From Novosphingobium huizhouense (GTDB lineage: Bacteria > Pseudomonadota > Alphaproteobacteria > Sphingomonadales > Sphingomonadaceae): DNA of 64,000 nucleotides. The stretch lies in assembly GCF_020179475.1 (NCBI RefSeq), contig NZ_JAILXZ010000002.1, positions 372,001-436,000 on the forward strand, in the 5' to 3' direction. Numbering within the stretch: the stretch's first letter is position 1; each line of letters begins with the position of its first letter. Shown here piece by piece: positions 16,765 through 25,934 of the stretch. A program made the position numbers and the translations under genes. Below the pieces are notes generated by a model that was given only the letters and a program-made list of their open reading frames with translations, ran no database searches and had not been told where the DNA came from.

Positions 16765-17880
16765 TCAACTTGCCTCGAGCTGGGAAAAGTCGGTCAGCGC
16801 GGCATCGCGCAGGCCCCGCCAGACGTGGAGCGCCTGGACCGTCTCGGCGACATCGTGGGCCCGCACCAGCTGGCACCCGGCATCGAAGGCGCGGCAGGCG
16901 AGCGCGAGCGATCCGCCAAGGCGCTGGTGCGCCGCCGCCTCGTTCGACAGCGCGCCGATCAGCCGCTTGCGGCTGGCGCCGAACAGCACCGGCTGGCCGA
17001 GCGCGTGGAACAGCGGCAGCGCGTTGACGAGCGCGAGGTTCTCGGCAAGCGACTTGCCGAAGCCGATGCCCGGATCGAGCAGGATCTTCTCGCGCGCAAT
17101 GCCGGCAGCCAGCGCGGCGTCGCGCCGCTCGCCGAGCCAGTCGAACACGTCGAGCACGACGTCGGCATAGGCGCCATCGGCGTGCAGGTCCCCTTCCCCG
17201 CCCGGCGCGTGCATCAGCACGACCGGCGCGCCCGAGCGGGCGACGACATCGAGCGTGCGCGGATCGTGGCGCATCGCCGAAACGTCGTTGACGATCTGCG
17301 CGCCTGCGGCGAGCGCCGCCTCGATCACCGAGGAGCGGCGGCTGTCGATCGAGATCGCCGCGCCGCTCGCCGCCAGCCGCTCGATCACCGGAACGACGCG
17401 GCGGACCTCGTCGCCCTCCCACACCGCGGCGGCGCCGGGCCGGGTCGATTCCCCGCCGACGTCGATCACTGAAGCGCCTGCCTCGAGCATGGCGTGGGCG
17501 TGTTCGAGCGCGGCGGCGGGATCGTCGAGGAACTTGCCGCCGTCCGAAAAGCTGTCGGGCGTGACGTTGAGGATGCCCATGACCTGCGGCTGGTCGAGCC
17601 GCACCGTGCGCTGCCCGCACTGAAGCGGCGGGTGCGCGGTGCGCAAGGCGGACCACTGCGCCTCGCCTGCTGCGGCGAGGTCATCGGGTAACCGCGCCAG
17701 CGCCTCGGCCATGTCGGGCGCGGCGACGAGCGTGCGCGCGACGATCCTGCGTCCTTCGCGCACGATCAGCGCGAAGCGGCTGGCATAGACCAGGCCCCCG
17801 GCGAGCCGGACGGCGGCGCCGTGTTCGCTCTGCGGGCTGTCGGCAAAGGCGATCGGGCGGAGATAGAGGCGCTGGGTCAT
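16765..17880 (-). CDS. folP: Dihydropteroate synthase
   Basis: Joins p-aminobenzoate to dihydropterin pyrophosphate in folate synthesis, the sulfonamide target. The core shows VMGILNVTPDSFSDGGKF, ASVIDVGGESTRPGA, SIDSRRSSVIEAAL, NDVSAMRHD, GIGFGKSLAENL and FGASRKRLIGAL. At 371 residues it is about 90 longer than usual: the first 95 residues, before the MGILNVTPDSF block, are an extra N-terminal region also seen in other alphaproteobacterial forms. It appears to be a single-gene unit with a hairpin terminator. Confidence 0.94.
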   Translation of the reverse strand: MTQRLYLRPIAFADSPQSEHGAAVRLAGGLVYASRFALIVREGRRIVARTLVAAPDMAEALARLPDDLAAAGEAQWSALRTAHPPLQCGQRTVRLDQPQVMGILNVTPDSFSDGGKFLDDPAAALEHAHAMLEAGASVIDVGGESTRPGAAAVWEGDEVRRVVPVIERLAASGAAISIDSRRSSVIEAALAAGAQIVNDVSAMRHDPRTLDVVARSGAPVVLMHAPGGEGDLHADGAYADVVLDVFDWLGERRDAALAAGIAREKILLDPGIGFGKSLAENLALVNALPLFHALGQPVLFGASRKRLIGALSNEAAAHQRLGGSLALACRAFDAGCQLVRAHDVAETVQALHVWRGLRDAALTDFSQLEAS

Positions 17881-17935
17881 GGCGCGGCTTGGTATCGCGT
17901 GGGCTGCGGTTGGGGAAGGCGTTTAGCGGGGGGTC

Positions 17936-18582
17936 GCGCAGAGGGCGCAGAGATCGCGGAGACGAAGAGAGTTTTCGCGCAAAGTTGCGAAGGCGCGAAG
18001 GGGTTCTGACCAAGTTCGAGGGCGGCGCGGGGTCGCTCGAAGGAGCGCGGCTGCGCCGCAGTTTCTGCGCGCCCCTGTCACCGGCCATCCTGAGCTTGTC
18101 GAAGGGTCGTCGTTTCGCTCGAGGTCGAGCTGGTCCGCAAGTGAAGGACAGCCCTTCGACAAGCTCAGGGCGGACGGACTTTTGTGTCCCTTTTCTTTCC
18201 CTTCTTTGCGTCTTCGCGTCTTTGCGTGCGATCAATGCTTGCAGGGTCAGCGCCGGGAGGCGAGCGCTGGAGAGACCTTTCTCACGCAAAGACGCAAAGG
18301 CGCGAAGAGGTTGCGAGTGGGCGCGCGGTTGTGTGCTGCCGGGACGTTTGCGGCTGCGCGGCTGCGCCGCTGTTTTTGCCCGCACCTGTTTGCGGCCAAC
18401 CTGAGCTTGTCGAAGGAGCGTCCTTCCCCTCAAGGTCGGCGTCAGTCCGCAAGTGATGGACAGCCCTTCGACAAGCTCAGGGCGGACGGACTGGTTTGTC
18501 CCTACCTTCCCTTCTTCGCGTCTTTGCGTCTTTGCGCGAAAACTCTCTTCTTCTCTGCGTCCCCTGCGCCCTCTGCGCGAAC
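17936..18582. repeat. Nested repeat island (about 650 bp, no gene)
   Basis: The 709 bases between folP and rlmJ hold no credible gene and are mostly repeats. The outer parts are inverted copies: 17936-18004 and 18513-18582 (both carry GAGAGTTTTCGCGCAAAG or its complement and a CGCAGAGGGCGCAG block). Inside are two direct copies of about 145 bp (18047-18190 and 18358-18501), each containing an inverted CCTGAGCTTGTCGAAGG pair around 50 bases apart. Between them is an inverted pair of CTTTGCGTC-rich segments (18200-18230 and 18278-18310). Spacing is not regular, so this is not CRISPR. Confidence 0.85.
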
Positions 18583-18589
18583 CATTCTT

Positions 18590-19420
18590 TTACCGCACCA
18601 GCCATTCGGCCTTGAGCGTGCCCTTGTGGCCTGCGGGCGCGAGGGCGGTGCGCAGGGCTTCGAGCAGGGGCAGCAGGTCTTGCGTGAAGGCATAGGGCGG
18701 GTTGACGATGAACAGGCCGGCGCCGTTGTAGATACCGGGCTGGTCGGCATCGTAGAGCCAGTGCTCCACGTTCAGGAATTTGGGGATGCCGAGCCGGCGC
18801 AGCTTTTCCTTCCAGCGTGCGTGGGCGGCGCGGTCCTTGAGCGGATACCAGATCACGGTGACGCCATGTGCCCACTTGCGATGCGCGGCGGCGAGCGTCG
18901 TGGCGATGCGCTCGCGCTCGTCGGTCTGTTCGTAGGGCGGATCGACCACGACCACGCCGCGCGGGGTTTTTGGCGGCACCATGGCCAGCCATAGCTCGTA
19001 GGCATCGCGCTGGTGCACGGCGGCGGGCGTGCCCCGCATCGCATCGCGCAGCGCCAGCGCGTCCTCGGGGTGCTTTTCGTTGAGGATCAGCGCATCCTGC
19101 GCGCGCAGTAGCTGCGACAGGAACCGAGGCGAGCCGGGATAGAGCAGCGGCTCCGGCCCCGCATTCACCGCCCGCACCGCCGCCCGATAGTCGTCGAGCA
19201 GCGGATCGGCGTCGGCAAAGGCGCGCGCGACGCCCTGCGCCGCCTCGCCGGTGCGCTGCGCCGCATCGCCGTGGAGGTCGTAGATGCCGCAGCCAGCGTG
19301 GGTGTCGATCAGGGTGAGCGCGCTGTCCTTGATCTGCAGCGCGCGCACCAGCGCGATCAGCAGGGCGTGCTTGACGACATCGGCGCTGTTGCCGGCGTGG
19401 AAGGAGTGGCGGTAGTTCAT
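18590..19420 (-). CDS. rlmJ: 23S rRNA (adenine(2030)-N6)-methyltransferase
   Basis: A 276-residue RlmJ-family enzyme that methylates A2030 of 23S rRNA. It begins MNYRHSFHAGNSADVVKHAL, the diagnostic N-terminus, and has IDTHAGCGIYDL for the S-adenosylmethionine site and VVVVDPPYEQ as the catalytic (D/N)PPY motif. The ATG at 19420 matches the E. coli length (280). It lies between the repeat island and the GIY-YIG cassette. Confidence 0.95.
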   Translation of the reverse strand: MNYRHSFHAGNSADVVKHALLIALVRALQIKDSALTLIDTHAGCGIYDLHGDAAQRTGEAAQGVARAFADADPLLDDYRAAVRAVNAGPEPLLYPGSPRFLSQLLRAQDALILNEKHPEDALALRDAMRGTPAAVHQRDAYELWLAMVPPKTPRGVVVVDPPYEQTDERERIATTLAAAHRKWAHGVTVIWYPLKDRAAHARWKEKLRRLGIPKFLNVEHWLYDADQPGIYNGAGLFIVNPPYAFTQDLLPLLEALRTALAPAGHKGTLKAEWLVR

Positions 19421-19552
19421 TTGTGACTGCGTTTGTGCGCGCGGCGACAACGCCTGGCGCGGGGGGAGGGATTGCCCGGGTAAACGTCCGGCGGAGAGCT
19501 TGAAAGCACTTCTGCGTGCGAATTGCGGAAGCCTGGCGCGCTTGGGCAGGAA

Positions 19553-19583
19553 GCGGGAACCCGGGTCAAGCCCGGGGTGACGG
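19553..19583. repeat. REP-like palindrome, single copy
   Basis: A 31-base segment with the stem CCCGGG-TCAAG-CCCGGG followed by GTGACGG. This form is common among short palindromic repeats of alphaproteobacteria. It is a different family from the palindromes that frame the neighbouring GIY-YIG gene. Confidence 0.6.
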
Positions 19584-19607
19584 AGGCAACCAATCGCACA
19601 CCCTATC

Positions 19608-19638
19608 CGTCGCCCCGTGCTCGACACGGGGCTTGGCT
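19608..19638. repeat. Left palindrome of the GIY-YIG cassette
   Basis: A 31-base palindromic repeat (GCCCCGTG-CTCGA-CACGGGGC core) matching the inverted copy at 19995-20025 at 30 of 31 positions. It lies 35 bases before the GIY-YIG start codon. Confidence 0.9.
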
Positions 19639-19672
19639 GTCCTTGCGATCTTGCGCTTGGCATGGTGGAAAA

Positions 19673-19996
19673 ATGGAAAAGGGCGGCTGGGTCTATATCA
19701 TGGCAAACCGCTTCCGCGGCGGGATGTACGTTGGCGTCACATCCGACCTAATCCGACGCGTGGGGCAGCATCGTGAGGGTTGCGGTTCGATCCACGCGAA
19801 GGACTTCGGCAAGACAAGGCTGGTCTATGCCGAGCGGCACGAAGAAATCGAGCCCGCGATCGCGCACGAAAAACTGGTCAAGAAGTGGCGCCGGGAATGG
19901 AAATTCGCCCTGATCGAGGCGGACAATCCTGATTGGTTGGACCTTTGGGAGCAGTGGTTTCCGGTGGCGGTGGCGCAAGGCGAGAGGGCGAAGTAG
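19673..19996 (+). CDS. GIY-YIG family endonuclease-like protein
   Basis: A 107-residue protein that is essentially one GIY-YIG domain: GWVYIMANRFRGGMYVGVTS carries the GIY (VYI) and YIG (YVG) elements, followed by the conserved Arg and His in LIRRVGQHREG and a Glu-containing helix (EIEPAIAHEK). This is the UPF0213/YhbQ-like size class. Start chosen at ATG 19673, where homology begins, with GGTGGA upstream. The TAG stop is the first part of the right-hand palindrome. Its framing by inverted palindromes suggests a mobile cassette; the function is unknown. Confidence 0.88.
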   Translation: MEKGGWVYIMANRFRGGMYVGVTSDLIRRVGQHREGCGSIHAKDFGKTRLVYAERHEEIEPAIAHEKLVKKWRREWKFALIEADNPDWLDLWEQWFPVAVAQGERAK

Positions 19997-20025
19997 CCAA
20001 GCCCCGTGTCAAGCACGGGGCGACG
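19995..20025. repeat. Right palindrome of the GIY-YIG cassette
   Basis: Inverted partner of the repeat at 19608-19638, with one difference in the loop. It overlaps the last two bases of the GIY-YIG stop codon. Confidence 0.9.
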
Positions 20026-20086
20026 ACAGGTAGTGGGTGGAAAGCGGACGTTGCCGCTTGCAGCCTCATCAATGTATAGCAGCGCG

Positions 20087-20503
20087 ATGTCTGACCTCGT
20101 GTTCAATCCCGGCGGTGGCTTGGTGAGCTTACCGATGAGCGTTGCAAAAGCTCGTGTCCGAGAGTTTTTTGGAGGGGACCACCAAGCGTTCATGAGGTCA
20201 TCGGGTGACACATCTTCGGATTACTGGCCGTCACTTGGCGTTTTCGCCTACTACTCGGCTGATGATAAGTTGGAGGCGCTGGAGTTTGCTGGACCGGTCA
20301 CGCCTACCTTTTTTGAGGCGACGTTAAACAACCTGTCCCGGAAAGAGGCCGTTGCAAAGCTCCTAGACTTTGACCCCAACACCCTTGTGGAAGACGACGG
20401 AGCGATTTCAAAGGCTGCTGGGCTTTCGGTTTGGTCTGCCACGAAGAATCCAGACGAGCCAATCTCATCCACGGTTACGTTCCGGGCAGGCTATTACGAT
20501 TGA
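20087..20503 (+). CDS. Orphan hypothetical protein, lower GC than neighbours
   Basis: A 138-residue acidic soluble protein with no family that I recognise. The sequence has a short FxPGGGLVSLPMSVAKARVR start and an aromatic-rich middle (DYWPSLGVFAYYSADDKLEALEF), in style resembling small immunity or SUKH-like proteins, but this is only an impression. Base composition over the gene is roughly 54 % GC against about 66 % around it, and codon use is correspondingly mixed. It lies 60 bases after the GIY-YIG cassette, so it may have arrived by transfer. No signal peptide or membrane segment. Confidence 0.7.
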   Translation: MSDLVFNPGGGLVSLPMSVAKARVREFFGGDHQAFMRSSGDTSSDYWPSLGVFAYYSADDKLEALEFAGPVTPTFFEATLNNLSRKEAVAKLLDFDPNTLVEDDGAISKAAGLSVWSATKNPDEPISSTVTFRAGYYD

Positions 20504-20561
20504 GAGAACGTCCGCAACCCGGCGAACCGCCGTTCGCCTGTGCGCCGTCCCCTCCCCCTAC

Positions 20562-21917
<1,356 letters not shown>

Positions 21918-22541
21918 TCAGAGCAGCACGAGTTGCGCGACGGGGGCGAAGCTGCGGCGGTGGAGCGGGGTCGGGCCGTGGGTGCGCAGGGCGGCGAGGT
22001 GTTCGGGGGTGCCGTAGCCGGCGTTGCGCTCCCAGCCATAGTGCGGGTGCTCGCGCGCCGCCTCGCGCATCAGGCGGTCGCGGTGTTCCTTGGCGATGAT
22101 CGAGGCGGCCGAGATGCACGGTTCGAGCGCATCGCCGCCGACGATGGCGCGGGCGGGCCAGCACCATTCGGGGCGACGGCCGTGCGGCGTGAGGTTGCCG
22201 TCGACGAGGACTTCGCCGACGGCCTCGTTGGCCAGTTGCTCGCACAAGCCCTGGACCGCGAGCGTCATCGCCAGCATCGTCGCGCCGAAGATGTTGAGGC
22301 GGTCGATGTCGGCGACGTCGACCACGCCCACCGCCCAGCGGCAGCGGCGCTTGATGCGCTCTTCGAGTTCGGCGCGGCGGGAGGGCGAGAGCTTCTTGGA
22401 ATCGTCGAGCCCCGACGGGCGCGGTTTGCACAGCACGACGGCGGCGGCGACCACGGGACCTGCCAGCGGGCCGCGGCCGGCTTCGTCGACGCCGATGGTT
22501 ACCCCGCGCGGCAGGGTGACACTTTCGGGCGCGTCGGGCAT
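21918..22541 (-). CDS. rnhB: Ribonuclease HII
   Basis: Removes RNA from RNA-DNA hybrids and single ribonucleotides from DNA. The 207-residue form starts MPDAPESVTLPRG; GVDEAGRGPLAGPVVAAAVVL carries the two first acidic catalytic residues, followed by LDDSKKLSPSRR and the SAASIIAKEHRDRLM block. An alternative ATG at 22553 overlaps the start codon of the divergent sugar dehydrogenase gene; neither start has a strong ribosome binding site. The gene is directly upstream of ccrM, with the GANTC cluster in between. Confidence 0.94.
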   Translation of the reverse strand: MPDAPESVTLPRGVTIGVDEAGRGPLAGPVVAAAVVLCKPRPSGLDDSKKLSPSRRAELEERIKRRCRWAVGVVDVADIDRLNIFGATMLAMTLAVQGLCEQLANEAVGEVLVDGNLTPHGRRPEWCWPARAIVGGDALEPCISAASIIAKEHRDRLMREAAREHPHYGWERNAGYGTPEHLAALRTHGPTPLHRRSFAPVAQLVLL

Positions 22542-22551
22542 TGGGGAAGCC

Positions 22552-23694
22552 ATGAACAGATATCCGATCCTCACCGCCCTATCGCCAATCGCGCTGCTGC
22601 TCGCAAGCTGCGGGTCGCCGACTTCGGCGCAGAACGTGGTCGAGCACGCGCCCGGCGAGGCTTCGGTGCCGATCGCGGTGACGGACGCGGGCACTTTCCG
22701 CGAGCCCTGGGCGATGGCGTTCCTCCCCGACGGCAGCGCGCTGATCACCGAGAAGGCGGGCGCGCTCAAGTGGTGGCGCGAAGGCGGCGCGGTGCGCGAC
22801 GTGGCCGGCGCGCCCCGGGTCGATCACGGCGGACAGGGAGGCCTCGGCGACGTGAAGCCCGCGCCGGATTTTGCGACGAGCGGGACGGTGTACCTGACCT
22901 GGGTCGAGGCGGGGCGCGGCGACACGCGGGGCGCGGTGCTGGGCCGCGCGACGCTGGTCGCGGGCGATGCGCCGCGGCTCGAAGGGCTCCAGGTGATCTG
23001 GCGGCAGAGCCCCAAGGTGACCGGGCGCGGCCACTTTTCGCACCGCATCGCCTTCTCGCCCGACGGCCGGTACCTGTTCCTGAGTTCGGGCGAGCGGCAG
23101 AAGTTCACGCCCGCGCAGGACCTGTCGAACAACCTTGGCAAGGTGCTGCGGCTCAACCTCGACGGGACGGCAGCGGCGGGCAATCCGTTCGAAGCCAAGG
23201 GCGGCGTATCGCGCGAGATCTGGTCCTATGGCCACCGCAACCTGCTCGGCCTGAAGTTCGACGCGCAAGGGCGGCTGTGGGACCTCGAACACGGACCGGC
23301 CGGCGGCGACGAACTGAATCTCGTCAAGGCCGGGCAAAACTATGGCTGGCCGCTGGTTTCGGACGGCGACCACTACGACGGCACGCCGATCCCGCGCCAT
23401 GCGACGCGGCCCGACCTTGCCGCGCCGGCGATCAGCTGGAACCCGGTGATCGCGCCCGGGGACTTCATCTTCGTTTCGGGCAAGGGCTTTCCCGAGTGGC
23501 AAGGCAACGCGCTGATCGCCGGGATGGGCGCGATGGGTCTGGTGCGCGTCGCGATCGACGGCGAGAAGGCGCGCGAGGTCGAGCGCATCGGGCTCGACAA
23601 CCGCATCCGCGAGATCGTCGAGGGCCCGGATGGCGCGATCTGGGTGCTGGAGGACGGCGAGACGGGCCGGTTGCGCAAGATCACGAAGCGCTGA
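22552..23694 (+). CDS. PQQ-dependent soluble aldose sugar dehydrogenase, lipoprotein form
   Basis: A 380-residue six-bladed beta-propeller enzyme of the Asd/YliI type that oxidises aldoses with PQQ. The N-terminal signal ends in LLLASC, a lipobox, so it would be membrane-anchored in the periplasm. Key parts are FREPWAMAFLPDGSALITEK, HRIAFSPDGRYLFLSSGER, GHRNLLGLKFDAQGRLWDLE and GPAGGDELNLVKAGQNYGWP, covering the catalytic His and Arg regions. GGGGA six bases upstream supports the ATG at 22552. It is followed after one base by the HAD phosphatase gene. Confidence 0.9.
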   Translation: MNRYPILTALSPIALLLASCGSPTSAQNVVEHAPGEASVPIAVTDAGTFREPWAMAFLPDGSALITEKAGALKWWREGGAVRDVAGAPRVDHGGQGGLGDVKPAPDFATSGTVYLTWVEAGRGDTRGAVLGRATLVAGDAPRLEGLQVIWRQSPKVTGRGHFSHRIAFSPDGRYLFLSSGERQKFTPAQDLSNNLGKVLRLNLDGTAAAGNPFEAKGGVSREIWSYGHRNLLGLKFDAQGRLWDLEHGPAGGDELNLVKAGQNYGWPLVSDGDHYDGTPIPRHATRPDLAAPAISWNPVIAPGDFIFVSGKGFPEWQGNALIAGMGAMGLVRVAIDGEKAREVERIGLDNRIREIVEGPDGAIWVLEDGETGRLRKITKR

Positions 23695-23695
23695 C

Positions 23696-24376
23696 ATGCC
23701 GTTCGATCCGACCCGCGTCGACACCTGGATCTTCGACCTCGACTACACGCTCTATCCGGCGTCGGCGAAAGTGTTCGAGCAGATCGACCGCAAGATGGGC
23801 CTGTTCATCGAGGACCTGCTGGGCTGCGACGCGGCCGAGGCGCGGCGCATCCAGAAGATGTACTTCCACGACCACGGCACCACGCTCGCCGGGCTGATGC
23901 ACTACCATGCGATCGACCCGCACGCGTTCCTCGACTTCGTCCACGACATTGACCTTGCCATGCTCGACGAAGCGCCTCGGCTCGAGGCGCGGCTGATGGC
24001 GCTGCCGGGGCGGCGGCTGATCTTCACCAACGGCGATGCACCCTATGCGGGCCGCGTGCTGGACAAGCTCGGCATCGGCCATTGCTTCGACGGCATGTGG
24101 GACATCTGCGCGATGGAGTACCGTCCCAAGCCCGAACCTTCGGCCTATGCCGGGATGCTGGCGGGGCTGGGCGTGACGGCGCCGGAACGCGCGGTGTTCG
24201 TCGAGGATTCGGCGCGTAACCTGTCGCCCGCCAAGGCGCTGGGGATACAGACCGTGTGGCTCGACCTGGGCAGCGAATGGGGCGACCGGGCCAAGGACGA
24301 TGCCGCGATCGACCTGGTGATCGGCGACCTGTCCACCTGGCTCGATGCGGTGCTGGCGGAGCTTGCCGTGGGCTGA
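23696..24376 (+). CDS. Pyrimidine 5'-nucleotidase (HAD family)
   Basis: A 226-residue haloacid dehalogenase phosphatase of the SDT1/pyrimidine 5'-nucleotidase group, which removes phosphate from UMP or CMP. Motif I is WIFDLDYTLYP, motif II is LIFTNGDAPYA, and motif III/IV are in PKPEPSAY and VFVEDSARNLSPAKALG. The start ATG is one base past the stop of the sugar dehydrogenase gene, so the two are likely one transcript. In sphingomonads this gene is usually next to dapD, as here. Confidence 0.9.
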   Translation: MPFDPTRVDTWIFDLDYTLYPASAKVFEQIDRKMGLFIEDLLGCDAAEARRIQKMYFHDHGTTLAGLMHYHAIDPHAFLDFVHDIDLAMLDEAPRLEARLMALPGRRLIFTNGDAPYAGRVLDKLGIGHCFDGMWDICAMEYRPKPEPSAYAGMLAGLGVTAPERAVFVEDSARNLSPAKALGIQTVWLDLGSEWGDRAKDDAAIDLVIGDLSTWLDAVLAELAVG

Positions 24377-24433
24377 CCGCTGGGCTAACCGCCGCGCCGA
24401 GATCACGAGACGCCCGAAAAGGACCGCCCTGCC

Positions 24434-25270
24434 ATGACCGCACAGCTCGAAGCCGCCATCGAAGCCGCCTGGGAGGCGCGCGCCGAGGTCACGCCCGCCA
24501 GCGCGGACGTGCGCACCGTGGTCGAACAGGCGCTCGAGCTGCTCGATGCCGGCAAGGCGCGCGTGGCCGAGAAGGTCGATGGCGAATGGCGCGTCAACCA
24601 GTGGCTGAAGAAGGCGGTGCTGCTTTCGTTCCGCCTCAACGACAATGCCGTGATCGAGCACGGCGCGGGCGGCGCGCCGGCCTTCGACAAGGTGCCCTCG
24701 AAGTTCGCAGGCTGGGGCGAGAACCGCTTCCGCGAAGCCGGCTTCCGCGTGGTGCCGGGCGCGGTCGCCCGTCGCGGCGCGCATATCGGCAAGGGCGTGG
24801 TGCTGATGCCGAGCTTCGTCAACATCGGCGCCTTCGTCGACGAAGGGACGATGGTCGACACCTGGGCGACGGTCGGTTCGTGCGCGCAGATCGGGAAGAA
24901 CGTCCACATTTCGGGCGGCGCCGGGATCGGCGGCGTGCTCGAGCCGCTGCAGGCCGGGCCGGTGATCATCGAGGATGGCGCCTTCATCGGCGCGCGTTCG
25001 GAAGTGGCCGAAGGCGTGATCGTGGGCGAAGGCGCGGTGCTGTCGATGGGCGTGTTCCTGGGCGCTTCGACCAAGATCGTCGACCGGGCCACCGGCGAAG
25101 TGCATATCGGCCGCGTGCCGCCCTATGCGGTGGTGGTGCCGGGCGCGATGCCGGGCAAGCCGCTGCCCGACGGCACGCCGGGGCCGTCGCTCTATTGCGC
25201 GGTGATCGTCAAGACGGTGGACGCGCAGACCCGCAGCAAGACCGGGATCAACGAGTTGCTGCGCGACTGA
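24434..25270 (+). CDS. dapD: 2,3,4,5-tetrahydropyridine-2,6-dicarboxylate N-succinyltransferase
   Basis: Succinylates tetrahydrodipicolinate in the lysine/diaminopimelate pathway. The 278 residues match the family exactly: an N-terminal helical domain, then left-handed beta-helix hexapeptide turns ([20 protein letters not shown]-type, starting near residue 112), the [21 protein letters not shown] block and the end [20 protein letters not shown]. It begins 57 bases after the HAD gene. A hairpin at 25290-25316 follows. Confidence 0.96.
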   Translation: MTAQLEAAIEAAWEARAEVTPASADVRTVVEQALELLDAGKARVAEKVDGEWRVNQWLKKAVLLSFRLNDNAVIEHGAGGAPAFDKVPSKFAGWGENRFREAGFRVVPGAVARRGAHIGKGVVLMPSFVNIGAFVDEGTMVDTWATVGSCAQIGKNVHISGGAGIGGVLEPLQAGPVIIEDGAFIGARSEVAEGVIVGEGAVLSMGVFLGASTKIVDRATGEVHIGRVPPYAVVVPGAMPGKPLPDGTPGPSLYCAVIVKTVDAQTRSKTGINELLRD

Positions 25271-25289
25271 CCGGCGTCTTTCGCGAGAC

Positions 25290-25316
25290 GGTTCCTGCCC
25301 ACCGGGGACAGGAACC
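25290..25316 (+). terminator. Hairpin after dapD
   Basis: GGTTCCTG...CAGGAACC, an 8-bp stem extended by CC/GG past a mismatch, 19 bases after dapD. No T run. Its right arm overlaps the -35-like GGAAC of the next promoter candidate. Confidence 0.5.
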
Positions 25317-25335
25317 CCTTCGCGCCAGGGGCGTA
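25311..25335 (+). promoter_or_regulatory. Near-consensus EcfG-type promoter
   Basis: GGAAC at 25311-25315, 16 bases, then CGTA at 25332-25335 (consensus CGTT). It lies 53 bases upstream of the start of a small membrane protein gene paired with a DUF2945 gene. One mismatch keeps the confidence modest. Confidence 0.4.
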
Positions 25336-25336
25336 G

Positions 25337-25373
25337 GTTCGGCAACCCGGGACGCCTGTGCGTCCCGCCGAAC
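25337..25373 (+). other. Bulged hairpin in the leader of the small membrane protein gene
   Basis: GTTCGGC, a 5-base bulge AACCC, GGGACGC, loop CTGT, GCGTCCC and GCCGAAC form a 14-bp stem with a one-sided bulge. It ends two bases before the ribosome binding site AGGAGA, a position where it could affect translation. Confidence 0.5.
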
Positions 25374-25387
25374 AGGAGACGCCCGTC

Positions 25388-25591
25388 ATGGAACGCCAGG
25401 GCCCGGAAACCCACGTCACCACCGAGGAAGCCCGCAGCGGCGAGACGCCGAGCATCGTGCGCTGGGTGCTGCTGATCGGGATCACGCTCGCCATCCTCGC
25501 GCTGTCCGCGATCTGGATCACCGGCGCTGCCACCTCGCCGCAACCCGACAAGGATGGCCCGATCAGCGGGCAGGCGACCCCCGCGCCATGA
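25388..25591 (+). CDS. Small single-helix membrane protein, unknown
   Basis: A 67-residue protein with an acidic N-terminus, one membrane helix (IVRWVLLIGITLAILALSAIWI) and a short Pro-rich tail (QATPAP). No known family recognised. GGAGA 8 bases upstream supports the start. Its stop overlaps the next start (ATGA), so it is made together with the DUF2945 protein. A near-consensus stress promoter lies upstream. Confidence 0.7.
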   Translation: MERQGPETHVTTEEARSGETPSIVRWVLLIGITLAILALSAIWITGAATSPQPDKDGPISGQATPAP

Positions 25592-25809
25592 GCGGGCGCA
25601 GCTTGCGCAAGGGGACGCAGGTGCGCTGGCACTGGGGCGCGGGCAGCGCCGAGGGCAAGGTCGCCGACGTGTTCGAACGGCGCGTGTCGCGCACGATCAA
25701 GGGCAAGCGCATCACCCGCAACGGCACCGCCGACAACCCGGCGGTGCTGGTCGAGCAGGCCGATGGCGACAAGGCGCTGAAGCGCGCGTCCGAACTCGAG
25801 CTGTCGTGA
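25588..25809 (+). CDS. DUF2945 (hypervirulence-associated TUDOR-like) protein
   Basis: A 73-residue basic protein of the DUF2945 family: LRKGTQVRWHWGAGSAEGKV, then VSRTIKGKRITRNGTADNPA and VEQADGDKALKRASEL. This is the full normal length. The family is widespread in stress-related gene sets, but the activity is not known. It is translationally coupled to the small membrane protein upstream. Confidence 0.88.
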   Translation: MSGRSLRKGTQVRWHWGAGSAEGKVADVFERRVSRTIKGKRITRNGTADNPAVLVEQADGDKALKRASELELS

Positions 25810-25934
25810 CCCGCGAGGCCGCGCCGTGCGTGGCTCGCTTCGTCGCATCGAACGCGCCGGGCGCGGAACCCGGCGCGGCGCTTGCGTTGTTCGAACAGGA
25901 GGGGATAGGTTCGCGCAAGGGGAGTTGCGCTGCG

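Noticed and set aside
17936-18582. CRISPR array
   Set aside because: Repeats are irregularly spaced, inverted as well as direct, of several lengths, and no cas gene is near.
18182-18994. A 270-codon plus-strand open frame starting in the repeat island
   Set aside because: The first part is repeat DNA and the rest is antisense to rlmJ.
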